DNA of 64,000 bases, taken from Marivirga arenosa. GTDB taxonomy: Bacteria > Bacteroidota > Bacteroidia > Cytophagales > Cyclobacteriaceae. The position numbers and the translations under genes were made by a program. This document shows, piece after piece, positions 10,396 through 19,559 of this stretch (its first letter is position 1; each line of letters starts with the position of its first letter). Below the pieces are notes generated by a model. It saw only the letters and a program-made list of their open reading frames with translations. It was not told where the DNA came from and made no database searches. The DNA is taken from contig NZ_CP129968.2 of assembly GCF_030503875.2 (NCBI RefSeq), forward strand, positions 3,188,001 through 3,252,000, given 5' to 3'.

Positions 10396-11001
10396 TTAAT
10401 CCTTATTGTATTTCTTCCAATCACGAATAAAATCAGTCCAGGTCATAGGATTTAAGAAATTATTAGGAGGAACTATGCCTGTCATTTCATAAAGGCGGGC
10501 ATATCTCCATTGATCATAATAAGGACTATTCTGATCGTATTGTTTTTCTAATAAAAGATTGAGTTCTCTTTTAAAATTGTTTAATTGATATTGTTGAACA
10601 TCCGTTAGTTCCTTTTTAACAATAGTATCCGTAAAATAATCTGCATCAGGTAATGGATAAACTGTTACCTCATCTAGTAATACATTTTCTCTTACCATTA
10701 ATTCTATTAAAGAATACGTTTTACCCTCCAATAATTCTGGAATGATAAATGTAGACGTCTGGTATCCAACACTTCTAAAAACTATGGTATCTCCAGGAAA
10801 CGCTAGAAATGAGAAATAGCCTGAGTTATCAGCAACCGTTCCAGATTTACCATCTCCCATCAGGATTGTGGTAAAAGGTATTGCTTCCATATTTTCAGCA
10901 TCTAAAACGACTCCAGTAATATTAATAGGGTCATCCTTTTGAGCAGATGCGACAAAACTAAACAGAAAAAAAATGACAGCTAAAAAAAGACTATTTCTCA
11001 T
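10396..11001 (-). CDS. Exported protein with carboxypeptidase regulatory-like (CarboxypepD_reg) domain
   Basis: The 201-residue protein has a signal peptide (about 1-20, ending ASAQ). A beta-sandwich follows with the usual pattern of this fold: INITGVVLDAENMEAIPFTT, then GTVADNSGYFSFLAFPGD, then IVFRSVGYQT. The same fold forms the N-terminal extension of TonB-dependent receptors, but here it stands alone with a helical C-terminus of about 90 residues. It probably sits in the periplasm or at the outer membrane; its partner is unknown. It is convergent with the CHAT gene (8-base gap) and begins 11 bases after the M42 peptidase stop, so the two minus-strand genes are probably co-transcribed. Confidence 0.75.
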   Translation of the reverse strand: MRNSLFLAVIFFLFSFVASAQKDDPINITGVVLDAENMEAIPFTTILMGDGKSGTVADNSGYFSFLAFPGDTIVFRSVGYQTSTFIIPELLEGKTYSLIELMVRENVLLDEVTVYPLPDADYFTDTIVKKELTDVQQYQLNNFKRELNLLLEKQYDQNSPYYDQWRYARLYEMTGIVPPNNFLNPMTWTDFIRDWKKYNKD

Positions 11002-11012
11002 AAAATTAAAAA

Positions 11013-12068
11013 TTAATGATCCCAGTTATATTTATCTAAGGTTTCTAAACAAGCATTTAGTAATTGAACGGAATCCATAATATCTTGTTTATGGGCCATT
11101 TCAATTACTTGATGTATATTACGAGTAGGAATAGAGATCGCTCCTGCAATCGCTCCATTTTTACCCATTCTTTGCAATCCAGCAGTATCTGTCCCACCTG
11201 CAGTTAAAATTTCAGGTTGCCATTTAATGCTATTTCTATCCGCTGTTTGTTTCATGAATTCTACCATTCTGTAATCACAAATGGTCATGGCATCTAAAAC
11301 TTTTATAGCTGTACCCTCTCCTAGAGAGGTAACTTTTTCGTGTGATTGAGCACCTGGTAAATCAAAGGCAATAGTAGTATCTAAAGCAATACCAAAATCA
11401 GGATTGATTTTATGCGAAGCTACATTAGCACCTCTCAATCCTACTTCCTCTTGAACTGTAAATACCGCATAAACATCATACGGGTGGTCTTTCAAGGTTT
11501 TTAATGCTTCAATTAATACAAATACTGAAACGCGGTTATCAATTGATTTACAGTTTACACAATCCCCCATTTCAATCAACTCACGTTCTCTGGTTACAGT
11601 ATCTCCTACTGACACTATTTTCTCAACCTCCTCTTTCTTCATCCCTAAATCAATAAAGTAATCTGTAGTTTTAGACACTTTATTTCGTTCTTCTGGAGTC
11701 ATTACGTGAATAGGTTTGGATCCCATAACCCCAATTACATCCTTTTTACCATGAACAATTACTCTTTGTGCAGTTAAAGTTTTAGGATCGAAGCCTCCTA
11801 AAGTAGTAAACCTCAAAAAGCCATTATCATCAATATGGGTAACCATAAAGCCAATTTCATCCATATGGGCAGCTACCATCACTTTTTTGCCTTCAGGATT
11901 GGTAGATGCCTTTTTTATTGCATGCACATTACCCATATTGTCGACCTCCACTTCATCAACCAATGGTTTTACTTGCTCAATTACAAGTTCTCTGATTCTT
12001 TTTTCATGACCCGGGGCTCCTGGAGTCTCACATATTTTGGATAATAACTCTATATCTAAATTCTGCAT
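11013..12068 (-). CDS. M42 family metallo-aminopeptidase
   Basis: The 351-residue protein has the dinuclear-zinc ligand set of M42 peptidases: H68 and D70 in AAHMDEIGF, D177 in CKSIDNRVS, E207/E208 in QEEVGLRGA, D230 in ALDTT, and H319 in TRNIHQ. M42 enzymes form large dodecameric shells that remove N-terminal residues from peptides released by the proteasome or other proteases. There is no signal peptide, so it acts in the cytoplasm on peptides. Some relatives are annotated as endoglucanase M, but peptidase activity is the better-supported role. It has its own -7 box at 12088-12095. Confidence 0.92.
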   Translation of the reverse strand: MQNLDIELLSKICETPGAPGHEKRIRELVIEQVKPLVDEVEVDNMGNVHAIKKASTNPEGKKVMVAAHMDEIGFMVTHIDDNGFLRFTTLGGFDPKTLTAQRVIVHGKKDVIGVMGSKPIHVMTPEERNKVSKTTDYFIDLGMKKEEVEKIVSVGDTVTRERELIEMGDCVNCKSIDNRVSVFVLIEALKTLKDHPYDVYAVFTVQEEVGLRGANVASHKINPDFGIALDTTIAFDLPGAQSHEKVTSLGEGTAIKVLDAMTICDYRMVEFMKQTADRNSIKWQPEILTAGGTDTAGLQRMGKNGAIAGAISIPTRNIHQVIEMAHKQDIMDSVQLLNACLETLDKYNWDH

Positions 12069-12087
12069 TTTTATAATTTTTATTTCT

Positions 12088-12095
12088 CAAAATTA
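12088..12095 (-). promoter_or_regulatory. Promoter -7 box for the M42 peptidase gene
   Basis: The minus strand reads TAATTTTG, matching TAnnTTTG exactly, about 20 bases upstream of the ATG at 12068. No convincing -33 element is visible. Confidence 0.45.
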
Positions 12096-12163
12096 ATTGA
12101 ATTATACTGCTATAAAATAATTTAAAATGAAAAGAATTGTTTGAAGGATTAAAATATGGGCAC

Positions 12164-12194
12164 AAAAAAAGCCGATTGAACAACAATCAGCTTT
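12164..12194 (-). terminator. Intrinsic terminator of the cold-shock gene
   Basis: On the minus strand, arms AAAGC-T-GATTG and CAATC-G-GCTTT pair around the loop TTGTT, with one U-G wobble, and the 3' arm runs directly into seven T residues. It lies 28 bases past the cold-shock stop codon and before the M42 promoter. Confidence 0.85.
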
Positions 12195-12222
12195 AAATTC
12201 AGAATTTATAAATTATTTAAAA

Positions 12223-12414
12223 TTATACTCTTCTGACACCAATAGCATTTAAGCCTTTTTTTCCATCAGTAGTTTCGAAAGTAACTTTATCGTTTTTCTC
12301 GATATCGTCCTCTAAACCACTTACGTGAACGAAGATTTCGTTCTCTGTTTCGTCTTCAATGATAAATCCAAAACCTTTGTCTTCATTGAAGAACTTTACT
12401 GTTCCAGTACTCAT
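12223..12414 (-). CDS. Cold-shock domain protein, CspA family
   Basis: I start the protein at the ATG at 12414, giving 63 residues beginning MSTGTVKFFNEDKGFGFI. An upstream in-frame ATG at 12447 would add eleven residues with no counterpart in the family. RNP1 (KGFGFI) is canonical. RNP2 is EIFVHVSGL, slightly divergent from DIFVHFSAI. It binds single-stranded RNA or DNA and acts as an RNA chaperone. The protein is monocistronic and ends at a strong terminator. Its upstream region is shared with the divergent SixA-like gene. Confidence 0.93.
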   Translation of the reverse strand: MSTGTVKFFNEDKGFGFIIEDETENEIFVHVSGLEDDIEKNDKVTFETTDGKKGLNAIGVRRV

Positions 12415-12496
12415 AAATAAATTGTTAGTAATTAAAATTTGAGGCAATATACATTTTTTGATCTGTATCGTTACTATTGTAGCATATTTATTTTAT

Positions 12497-12976
12497 ATGA
12501 AAAAATTGTTAATAGTTAGACATGCTAAGTCAAGCTGGGATAATCCTTCCTTAAATGATTATGACAGACCTTTGAATGATAGAGGAAAAAGAGATGCCCC
12601 TAAAATGAGTTTTTGGTTATCGAAAAAAGCTAATGTTGACTTGATCCTATCGAGTGGTGCAAGAAGAGCTTTGGATACAGCAAAGGCATTTCAAGCAACG
12701 CTTCATAGCCCATTAGAAATAGATGATAAATTATATCATGCTAGCTCTAAACAGCTTCTTTCAATTATTAAAAGTGTTGATGATGAAATTAATTCTTTAA
12801 TGATAGTGAGTCACAATCCCGGAATAAATGATTTGGTGCATTATTTAAATTCGGGATTTCAAGAGAATGTGCCAACTTGTGGAATCTTACATTTTGACTT
12901 TGAAGTAAAAAAATGGAGTGCCACATCTAATAAAAATGCCACACTCCAAATTTTTCAATATCCTAAGAATTTATAA
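12497..12976 (+). CDS. SixA-like histidine phosphatase
   Basis: From the ATG at 12497 the protein has 159 residues. This start places the catalytic motif LLIVRHAKSSWD (R8, H9) at the expected N-terminal position; an upstream ATG at 12458 would add a poorly conserved leader. The second conserved His is in SHNPGIND. The short length, the RHAKSSW motif and DRPLNDRGKRDAP match the SixA branch of the histidine phosphatase superfamily, which dephosphorylates phosphohistidine on signalling proteins. The natural target here is unknown. Its stop codon directly abuts that of the convergent Asp-box gene, and its last codons contain that gene's probable terminator. Confidence 0.88.
   Translation: MKKLLIVRHAKSSWDNPSLNDYDRPLNDRGKRDAPKMSFWLSKKANVDLILSSGARRALDTAKAFQATLHSPLEIDDKLYHASSKQLLSIIKSVDDEINSLMIVSHNPGINDLVHYLNSGFQENVPTCGILHFDFEVKKWSATSNKNATLQIFQYPKNL
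12907..12948 (-). terminator. Probable terminator of the Asp-box gene, inside the antisense of the SixA-like CDS
   Basis: On the minus strand TGGAGTG and CACTCCA form a 7-bp stem with a 21-base loop, and the second arm is followed at once by seven T residues (12913 down to 12907). It lies about 30 bases past the stop of the minus-strand gene at 12977 and within the last codons of the plus-strand phosphatase gene. Confidence 0.6.
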
Positions 12977-15745
12977 TTACTTCACTTCAAAAGCTTGCTC
13001 ATAGGATTCTTTAGCCATAGTAATTTTCAACTTATATTTTCCTTTTCCAATAAAGCTATTATTCAATTTACAATCCCATGTATATGAATTAAAGCCTTTC
13101 TGAGAGGTATCAGTCCATGAATGAATAGAATTCCCTTCTTCATTCATTAATTCAAATTTTACGGCCGCTTCTTTAGAAGAATTATTATATAATGGTAATT
13201 CTAAACTTGGAACATATTCTTTAGAATAAGGATGTGTTTTCTCACCCCATCTTTCACTGTAACGAATATTATCTAAATCAAAAGTGATGAGTTTTTGCTT
13301 ATCAGATTTTTCAGCAATTTTTTGAATCGGTTTTACATCCAACACATACATACTTCTTCCATGAGTGGCCACGACCAATTCAAGATCTCTTGGGTGAACA
13401 ATTAAATCGTAAGTAGCAACGTTAGGAATTGCTCCCATATGCATCCAGTTTTCTCCATCATTAATACTGGTATATAAACCATGATCAGTTCCTATATATA
13501 ACAAACCTGCAACTTTAGGATCTTCGTATATCACATTAACTGATTCTTCGGGTAAATCGCCACTAATTGACTTCCAGTTTTCTCCAAAATCTGTGCTTTT
13601 ATACACATAATTCTGGAAATTATCATTACGATATGCCGTTAAAGACAGGTAAACGGTACCTAAATCATGTTGAGATGGATGAATACTTGAAACCCATAAA
13701 TCATCAGGAATTCCATTATTTAGCTTTTTAATACTTTGTCCTTCTTTTAATAACCAGACGTTACCATCATCAGTACCAAAATATAATGTACCAAAATCTA
13801 ATGGTGATTCAGCAATTTCAGTAACCGTTGCAAAAGGAACATTCCCTTCTTTCGGACCATTGGTTAAATCGTTTGTAATGGCTGACCAGCTATCACCTTG
13901 ATTTAAACTTCTATACACTTTCTGAGCTCCTATGTAGATAATGTCTGGATTATGATGACTCATTACAACTGGCGTTCTCCAATTAAATCGCAATCTATCT
14001 TCTCCTATATTATGCTTTGGAGTTATATACTTTCTATCACCAGTAGATCTATTAATTCTGTAGTAATTACCAAATTGGAATCCGACATATACAAGATCTG
14101 AATTTCTAGGATCAGCTGAAACGTACATACCGTCACCACCAAAAAGTCTCTCCCATTGACCTCTTTCATTAGGAATAGTTCGGGAACTACCTACCATAGT
14201 TCCATTATCTTGCAGACCACCATAAATATTGTAAGGCTTTTCCATATCCACATTCACAGTATAAAACTGCCCAACAGACATACTATTTTTATGATCCCAG
14301 GTAGCTCCGCCATCATATGAAATATAAAGCCCTCCATCATTTCCTAATATGATGTGATCTTCATCCTCAGGATTAATCCACATAGCATGATGATCAGCAT
14401 GAACATCTCCTATAGTATCGGTTCTATTAAATGTTTTACCACCATCTCTAGAAACTACTAACGGAACACCTAATACATAAATCGTTTCTGGATTTTCGGT
14501 GGCTACACGAATTTCCCCGAAATAATAACCATAGGTATAATAAACACCTGATAAATCATAATCATGGGTCTTCTGCCATGTTTTTCCCTGATCTACCGAT
14601 TTATACACTACGGCACCTTTCACGTCAGTATCAAACAAAGCTGCATTTGCATCGCCTAAGTAATCACTTAATGCTTTAGGTTGATAAACACCTTTTTCAA
14701 CATCATTCTTAACATTTACAGCAGTATATCTTTTAGGGAAATTATTGCTATCTAAGAACTCATCTAAAGCTTTATTATCTAATTTTAAAAAATCCTTAAC
14801 AGACATTTCCAAAAAGTCTGCTTGAGTTAAACCTTCTTCACCAGATTTTTTTTCCTTTTTTTCTTCTTTTTGATAATCCATTAAGGCATACATGATATCA
14901 GGATTAGACAGAGAAATATCTAAACCAATTCTACCAGTAAACTCATTATCATCAATCCCATTCATTGAAGGTGTCCAATTACCACCTCCATCAGTAGACA
15001 TATAAACACCTGAACCTTCACCATTGCCTTCAAAATCCCAAGCATATCTTTTTCTTTGCCACATACTCGCCCAAAGCATATCAGAATTTTCAGGATGAAT
15101 AATTAAGTCTATAGCTCCCGTCTTTTCATCTACATAAAGTACTTTATTCCAGTTTTCACCACCATCTGTAGTTTTAAAAACTCCTCTCTCCTCATTATCT
15201 GAATACAAACCTCCCATTGCTGCTACCCATACTGTATTTGGGTCTTCGGGATGTACAATTATTCTTCCGATATGCTGACTCGCAGGCAAACCTATAAATT
15301 CCCAACTCTTTCCTTTGTTTGTTGATTTATAGATTCCAGAACCTGCATAACTACTTCTACTAGAGTTATTCTCACCTGTACCTACATATATAATATTCTC
15401 ATTCGAAGGGGCCAATGCAATATCTCCAATAGTTAAGGCCCCTACATTATCGAAAATCGGCTTAAAACTTATTCCATTATTTTCAGTATGATACAAACCT
15501 CCTGATGCATAAGCGATATAAAATTCTTTTATATTTTCATGATTAACCGCAATATCTATAATTCTTGCTCCTTGAATTACAGGTCCAACATTTCTAGCTG
15601 GATAATTTTTTAAAAGTGAGTTATTCGCTAACTGTTTTCTGTTTTCAATACCTTTCAAAATAGAAGATGCATCTGTTGGCTGAACTTGAGCCCAAGAAAG
15701 ATATGAAACCATCAATAGGATGATAGAAGTGAATATTCGTTTCAT
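12977..15745 (-). CDS. Exported Asp-box (sortilin/VPS10-like) beta-propeller protein
   Basis: The 922-residue protein has a signal peptide (about 1-19, ending SWAQ) and at least nine Asp-box motifs of the form S-x-D-x-G-x-x-W, including STNKGKSW, TTDGGENW, STDGGGNW, SVDQGKTW, SYDGGATW, STDFGENW and SINDGENW. These place it with sortilin/VPS10-like propellers often annotated as glycosyl hydrolases or BNR-repeat proteins. The last 100 or so residues look like a FlgD-type Ig sandwich (YTWDCKLN, GKGKYKLKI). It is probably secreted or surface-attached. No catalytic function is demonstrable: the Asp-box is structural. It is common in marine Bacteroidetes. Confidence 0.85.
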   Translation of the reverse strand: MKRIFTSIILLMVSYLSWAQVQPTDASSILKGIENRKQLANNSLLKNYPARNVGPVIQGARIIDIAVNHENIKEFYIAYASGGLYHTENNGISFKPIFDNVGALTIGDIALAPSNENIIYVGTGENNSSRSSYAGSGIYKSTNKGKSWEFIGLPASQHIGRIIVHPEDPNTVWVAAMGGLYSDNEERGVFKTTDGGENWNKVLYVDEKTGAIDLIIHPENSDMLWASMWQRKRYAWDFEGNGEGSGVYMSTDGGGNWTPSMNGIDDNEFTGRIGLDISLSNPDIMYALMDYQKEEKKEKKSGEEGLTQADFLEMSVKDFLKLDNKALDEFLDSNNFPKRYTAVNVKNDVEKGVYQPKALSDYLGDANAALFDTDVKGAVVYKSVDQGKTWQKTHDYDLSGVYYTYGYYFGEIRVATENPETIYVLGVPLVVSRDGGKTFNRTDTIGDVHADHHAMWINPEDEDHIILGNDGGLYISYDGGATWDHKNSMSVGQFYTVNVDMEKPYNIYGGLQDNGTMVGSSRTIPNERGQWERLFGGDGMYVSADPRNSDLVYVGFQFGNYYRINRSTGDRKYITPKHNIGEDRLRFNWRTPVVMSHHNPDIIYIGAQKVYRSLNQGDSWSAITNDLTNGPKEGNVPFATVTEIAESPLDFGTLYFGTDDGNVWLLKEGQSIKKLNNGIPDDLWVSSIHPSQHDLGTVYLSLTAYRNDNFQNYVYKSTDFGENWKSISGDLPEESVNVIYEDPKVAGLLYIGTDHGLYTSINDGENWMHMGAIPNVATYDLIVHPRDLELVVATHGRSMYVLDVKPIQKIAEKSDKQKLITFDLDNIRYSERWGEKTHPYSKEYVPSLELPLYNNSSKEAAVKFELMNEEGNSIHSWTDTSQKGFNSYTWDCKLNNSFIGKGKYKLKITMAKESYEQAFEVK

Positions 15746-15872
15746 AGTTTTAGTTTTAGTATGAACCGAATATCGAATATTAAAAGGAGAAAATTAAATT
15801 AAAATATATAATCGGATAAAAAACTGGATAATATGTGTTTTCAAATACTATGTATATAAATTATAAACATAA

Positions 15873-16598
15873 TTATTCGGACTTTTTGAAATAAACTCTC
15901 ACTTGAGGTTGGTTCCTATCTTCTCGCTGCTTTTCGTACCAAATAGTATTATTTGCAATATTGAAACTTATAAAAGAGTTTTGCTTAGTCTTTTGATCGA
16001 AGAAATCTAATTTAGTTAGAGAACTATTCGCTTTCCAAAAGCCCACATTTTGATCCCCATTTTCATTCCCATTATAAAATCTACCATCATCTGCGAGCAA
16101 AATCCACCGGTTAGGAAAAGCATATTTATCCGTATTGTTATAACCGTTCACAGTTACTTTATCAATAATCCACTTCCCAACAAGAGCCTCCTCTTGCATA
16201 ATTTCAAGTTTTGGCAACTCCTTTTTGCGCTTTAACTCAATTTGAAAATGATTATGCTTATCATTTAAAAAAACTAAATTATCAGCAGCTTTTACTTTCC
16301 ATGTCTTGGTGTCATCAAATGGTGTCCCTTGCATCATAACCAATTCATTTTTATCAGGATGAATCAACCAACTTTTCTCACTTGCAGTATCTAATAAACC
16401 AATCTGATATGTTCCTTTTTCATCGAAAACCAGATACCTTGTATTTTCATCTAAATAGTCACTTGTCATGTTATGCCCATTAGCTTTCACTGAAGCTATA
16501 TACCAATTACCAAATAACATTTCTGGTGGGGTGGTATAATTACAGGATGTTATAAAAAAGATTATAAGTAATAAAGGAATCAGTTTTAAGGAACGCAT
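15873..16598 (-). CDS. Lipoprotein with two tandem lipocalin-like repeats
   Basis: The 241-residue protein has a lipobox ending ITSC at about residue 19, so it is a predicted lipoprotein. The mature part contains two related halves. The first has FGNWYIASVKANGHN and VFDEKGTYQIG. The second has VGKWIIDKVTVNGYN and LLADDGRFYNG, about 110 residues later. The G-x-W start and turn pattern are those of lipocalin-like domains found in Bacteroidetes lipoproteins. The ligand is unknown. Promoter signals are unclear. The upstream HhH gene ends 73 bases before it on the same strand. Confidence 0.7.
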   Translation of the reverse strand: MRSLKLIPLLLIIFFITSCNYTTPPEMLFGNWYIASVKANGHNMTSDYLDENTRYLVFDEKGTYQIGLLDTASEKSWLIHPDKNELVMMQGTPFDDTKTWKVKAADNLVFLNDKHNHFQIELKRKKELPKLEIMQEEALVGKWIIDKVTVNGYNNTDKYAFPNRWILLADDGRFYNGNENGDQNVGFWKANSSLTKLDFFDQKTKQNSFISFNIANNTIWYEKQREDRNQPQVRVYFKKSE

Positions 16599-16671
16599 TC
16601 AATATTTTTTTATCACTACAAATTATAAATTTAAAATGTTTCCGTTCAACTTAAAATAATTTCAGGGAAAA

Positions 16672-18747
16672 TCAGATTTTGAGCATCATTTGAAATTTAA
16701 CTTCAGACTTTGTATTTCCATTTATTTCCTCATTTCCTGAACCGATAGAATCCAGATCTAAATATCGAAACTGAGAATATCTAGCCCACAGTTGTAGATT
16801 TTTAGAAAATTTATATTGAGCTAATACGTAATTTCTAGTACCAGTATTTTGATATGCTGGAATTGAAAACGCATATAAAACATCTTTCTCATAAACATAT
16901 TGTCTATTTTCATAATCATCCGTATCGAAAATAGAATAGCGTGTACTCAATCTGAAATTACCGAAATCAAAATTAATATCTTGGATTACAGCCATTCCAT
17001 TTGTGTAAGATTCCTTAATTAAATACTCTGAAAACTGAGCTCTCATTTTGAAAGAAATAATACTTTTAGGCTTGATATCTAAATTCACTATATAATTTCT
17101 TTTTTGACCATTTGCCAATCCATAAAGATTTGACTCATCTAAAGTTTCTACATTTCTCTCTTTATTTTCGATGCGAAATTGTGAATAGAAATTAATTTGT
17201 CTGTTGAATTTATAATTAAATCTAATCAATGATTCATTCCCTTTCGAAGGAGCATCAGCACGAAATTTTAACCATGGAAAAATAAATTGATCATGGTATG
17301 CTGATATACTTAACTTTCTAAACGGCTGGTATTCAAGCCCCCAATAAACTCCCTTTTCATTTATATTCCTGGTATTCTCACCAAATGCATTTCCATAAAA
17401 TGAATGAAAATCTTTTTGATAATGCCTAAGCACAATACTAGTTTGCACATTAGATGCAAGAGAAGCTATAAAACCACCAACACTACCAATTCCCTTTGAT
17501 GAACTCATGGCTGATTCTCCAAAAAAATGAAAATTTCGCCAATAGTAATTTACAAATAAGCCATAATTAGAGTTTTGATCTCCACTAAATTCAAATTGAT
17601 TGTATTTATTGTTTTGACGAAAATAGGGCCTATCATAAATAGTTTGAATAAAATTTAAACCCACATTTAATTTTTGATCTGTAGTTGTAAAAAGTAGATT
17701 TCCACCAAAATTCTGCGCATTGATAGCATTCTTTGCTTCCAATTCTGAATTTGTTCTATGAAACCCATTTAATCTTATGGATGAAAAATATTCTTCTTGG
17801 CTTAGTGCCGAATCTATTTCGGTGCTGGCATCTATTGAATTATAACTGTAAAATGAAGTGAAATCTAAATTACTATGAATTGAGTAGGTAGCAGCTATTC
17901 CTCTAAAAAAATTGGTTTCCAAAACAGAAGTGTAAGGCAAGGCCCCTAAATTACTTCTTCTGGCAGTAGCTACTGTTTGGCTACCTTTTCCTACAGAAAA
18001 ACCTGCACCAAAAAGTAAAGACTGACCTAATTGCAATTGATAATCACCTAAAATTATATTTTTCAATTTCCCAATATTTTCTAATTGGGCATGAAAAGAC
18101 CAATAATCCATACCATATTGGCTCTGGCCTGGATTCCATGACAATTTTTCTCCTGCATCCTTCTCGGCAGTAAACCCAAAGCTAAAATCATCATTATGAC
18201 TTATCCTAAAGCGCGTATAAACTCTATTGGGGCTACCTAAATATGGATTATCTGTTTCAATATCATACCCAGCCTTAGGCTCTATTACCCTATCTGACCG
18301 AATAATCAAATAATTATTTTCTTCCTCTAATATTCTTCTCAATAAATATCTATTATCTGATTGTAAACCGTCATCAATAATACTTATAAAGGGTAAGATT
18401 GATTTTATGGTTTGCAAATCAAATTCAGGGACAGCTTGCAGTTCATAAATAGAAAGAAAATCTCCATTTTTTGCACGATAAGCTAAAAATTCATTTATCT
18501 GAATATTACTTAATATCAATAATGATTGTAAATCTTGTCTATTAGCCTTATTTAAGTTTATGGGTGATTGATAAATTTGAAATAAGGATTCATATAAATC
18601 TTCATAATTAAGCTCAGAATCCTGAATTGGAAAGTTTCTTTCAATGAAATCTTCTAAGTCAAAGTCCTGTTGTTGCGCATTAATTATGTGTATTGAAAAT
18701 AATTGAATCAGAATAAAAATACTCAATATGTAATTCTTGAGTATCAT
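16672..18747 (-). CDS. Exported helix-hairpin-helix protein with predicted outer-membrane beta-barrel
   Basis: This 691-residue protein has a signal peptide (about 1-25, ending INAQ) and then an HhH region at about residues 63-122. That region is ComEA-like, with NLNKANRQDLQSLLILSN and FLSIYELQAVPEF, and contains two consecutive HhH units. The remaining 550 residues consist of alternating aromatic and polar strands typical of an outer-membrane barrel, ending in a strand with terminal KFQMMLKI. HhH units usually bind DNA non-specifically. The combination is recurrent in Cytophagales but its function is not established. Its start overlaps the upstream PorV-like gene by 4 bases, indicating translational coupling. 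Confidence 0.7.
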   Translation of the reverse strand: MILKNYILSIFILIQLFSIHIINAQQQDFDLEDFIERNFPIQDSELNYEDLYESLFQIYQSPINLNKANRQDLQSLLILSNIQINEFLAYRAKNGDFLSIYELQAVPEFDLQTIKSILPFISIIDDGLQSDNRYLLRRILEEENNYLIIRSDRVIEPKAGYDIETDNPYLGSPNRVYTRFRISHNDDFSFGFTAEKDAGEKLSWNPGQSQYGMDYWSFHAQLENIGKLKNIILGDYQLQLGQSLLFGAGFSVGKGSQTVATARRSNLGALPYTSVLETNFFRGIAATYSIHSNLDFTSFYSYNSIDASTEIDSALSQEEYFSSIRLNGFHRTNSELEAKNAINAQNFGGNLLFTTTDQKLNVGLNFIQTIYDRPYFRQNNKYNQFEFSGDQNSNYGLFVNYYWRNFHFFGESAMSSSKGIGSVGGFIASLASNVQTSIVLRHYQKDFHSFYGNAFGENTRNINEKGVYWGLEYQPFRKLSISAYHDQFIFPWLKFRADAPSKGNESLIRFNYKFNRQINFYSQFRIENKERNVETLDESNLYGLANGQKRNYIVNLDIKPKSIISFKMRAQFSEYLIKESYTNGMAVIQDINFDFGNFRLSTRYSIFDTDDYENRQYVYEKDVLYAFSIPAYQNTGTRNYVLAQYKFSKNLQLWARYSQFRYLDLDSIGSGNEEINGNTKSEVKFQMMLKI

Positions 18748-19559
18748 CTTCTTTTTAAACTGTAATGAATTGAAATACTATGGGAAATGCCTAGTTCGGC
18801 ATGATTACTTAAAGCATAATCCCAATTAATATCTATAAATTCAATTCCAAGTCCGTAAAAGGATTGATATGAAGCGCTTCTCATGCCCGCTCTTAAGTAA
18901 AACTTTTTAAGAAAATTATATTCCGCTCCTATTTTTAATTGAGTAGGAAATAATATATCTTTTTCAAGTTCCACATTGAAAAGAATGTATTCCTGTGGAG
19001 TATAAGAAACTCCCATTTTTAATAGGGTTGGAATTCTTTGTGCTGAAACTGAACCCAACTTGGATTGAGATATATTCAAAGCTTGCGCTCCTATTTTTAA
19101 TTTTGGTGTAAGGCTTGCTATTCCGCCAAAATCAAATGAAAATGCATTTCTAACTCCAAAATCAAGTACACTTACTTGAAGGTAATTAACATTGAGACCG
19201 ATTTTAATTATTCCAATTTCGGTTGCATAGCCCAATGTAGCTTTATGCTCATTGTAAATATCTCCACCAAATCTCATTACGTTAATAGCCGTATATCCAA
19301 ATGGTAATTTACTGGTAATTCCTACAGCCATAATATTCATGGAGGGCAATGAATATTTATTTTCATAAGAAGCTCCAACTTCAATTCCACTTGTTGAGGT
19401 TATACCAGCGATATTCCTGTAGGAGGACCAATATCCTTCCATTGCTACAGTAGCATCGGCAAGACCAATCACTTTAGCTGATACAGGCGAATAAATGGAT
19501 TGCGCTTGTATTTGAACGACTATAAGAAGTAAGGTTAGGTTGATAGTTAAAAACTTCAT
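18744..19559 (-). CDS. PorV/PorQ-like outer membrane protein
   Basis: The 271-residue protein has a signal peptide (about 1-19, ending IQAQ). It then has the opening common to PorV/PorQ and related FadL-like barrels: ARG/GLADATVAMEG-type sequence (here GLADATVAMEGYWSSYRN) and glycine-rich strands such as FGGIASLTPKLKIGAQALN. PorV-type proteins act in type IX secretion as shuttle or attachment partners, but the low specificity of barrel sequence makes this only a family-level call. It is translationally coupled to the HhH-barrel gene, so the two products may form one outer-membrane complex. Its ATG overlaps head-to-head with the possible ATG of the divergent MORN gene. Confidence 0.6.
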   Translation of the reverse strand: MKFLTINLTLLLIVVQIQAQSIYSPVSAKVIGLADATVAMEGYWSSYRNIAGITSTSGIEVGASYENKYSLPSMNIMAVGITSKLPFGYTAINVMRFGGDIYNEHKATLGYATEIGIIKIGLNVNYLQVSVLDFGVRNAFSFDFGGIASLTPKLKIGAQALNISQSKLGSVSAQRIPTLLKMGVSYTPQEYILFNVELEKDILFPTQLKIGAEYNFLKKFYLRAGMRSASYQSFYGLGIEFIDINWDYALSNHAELGISHSISIHYSLKRR

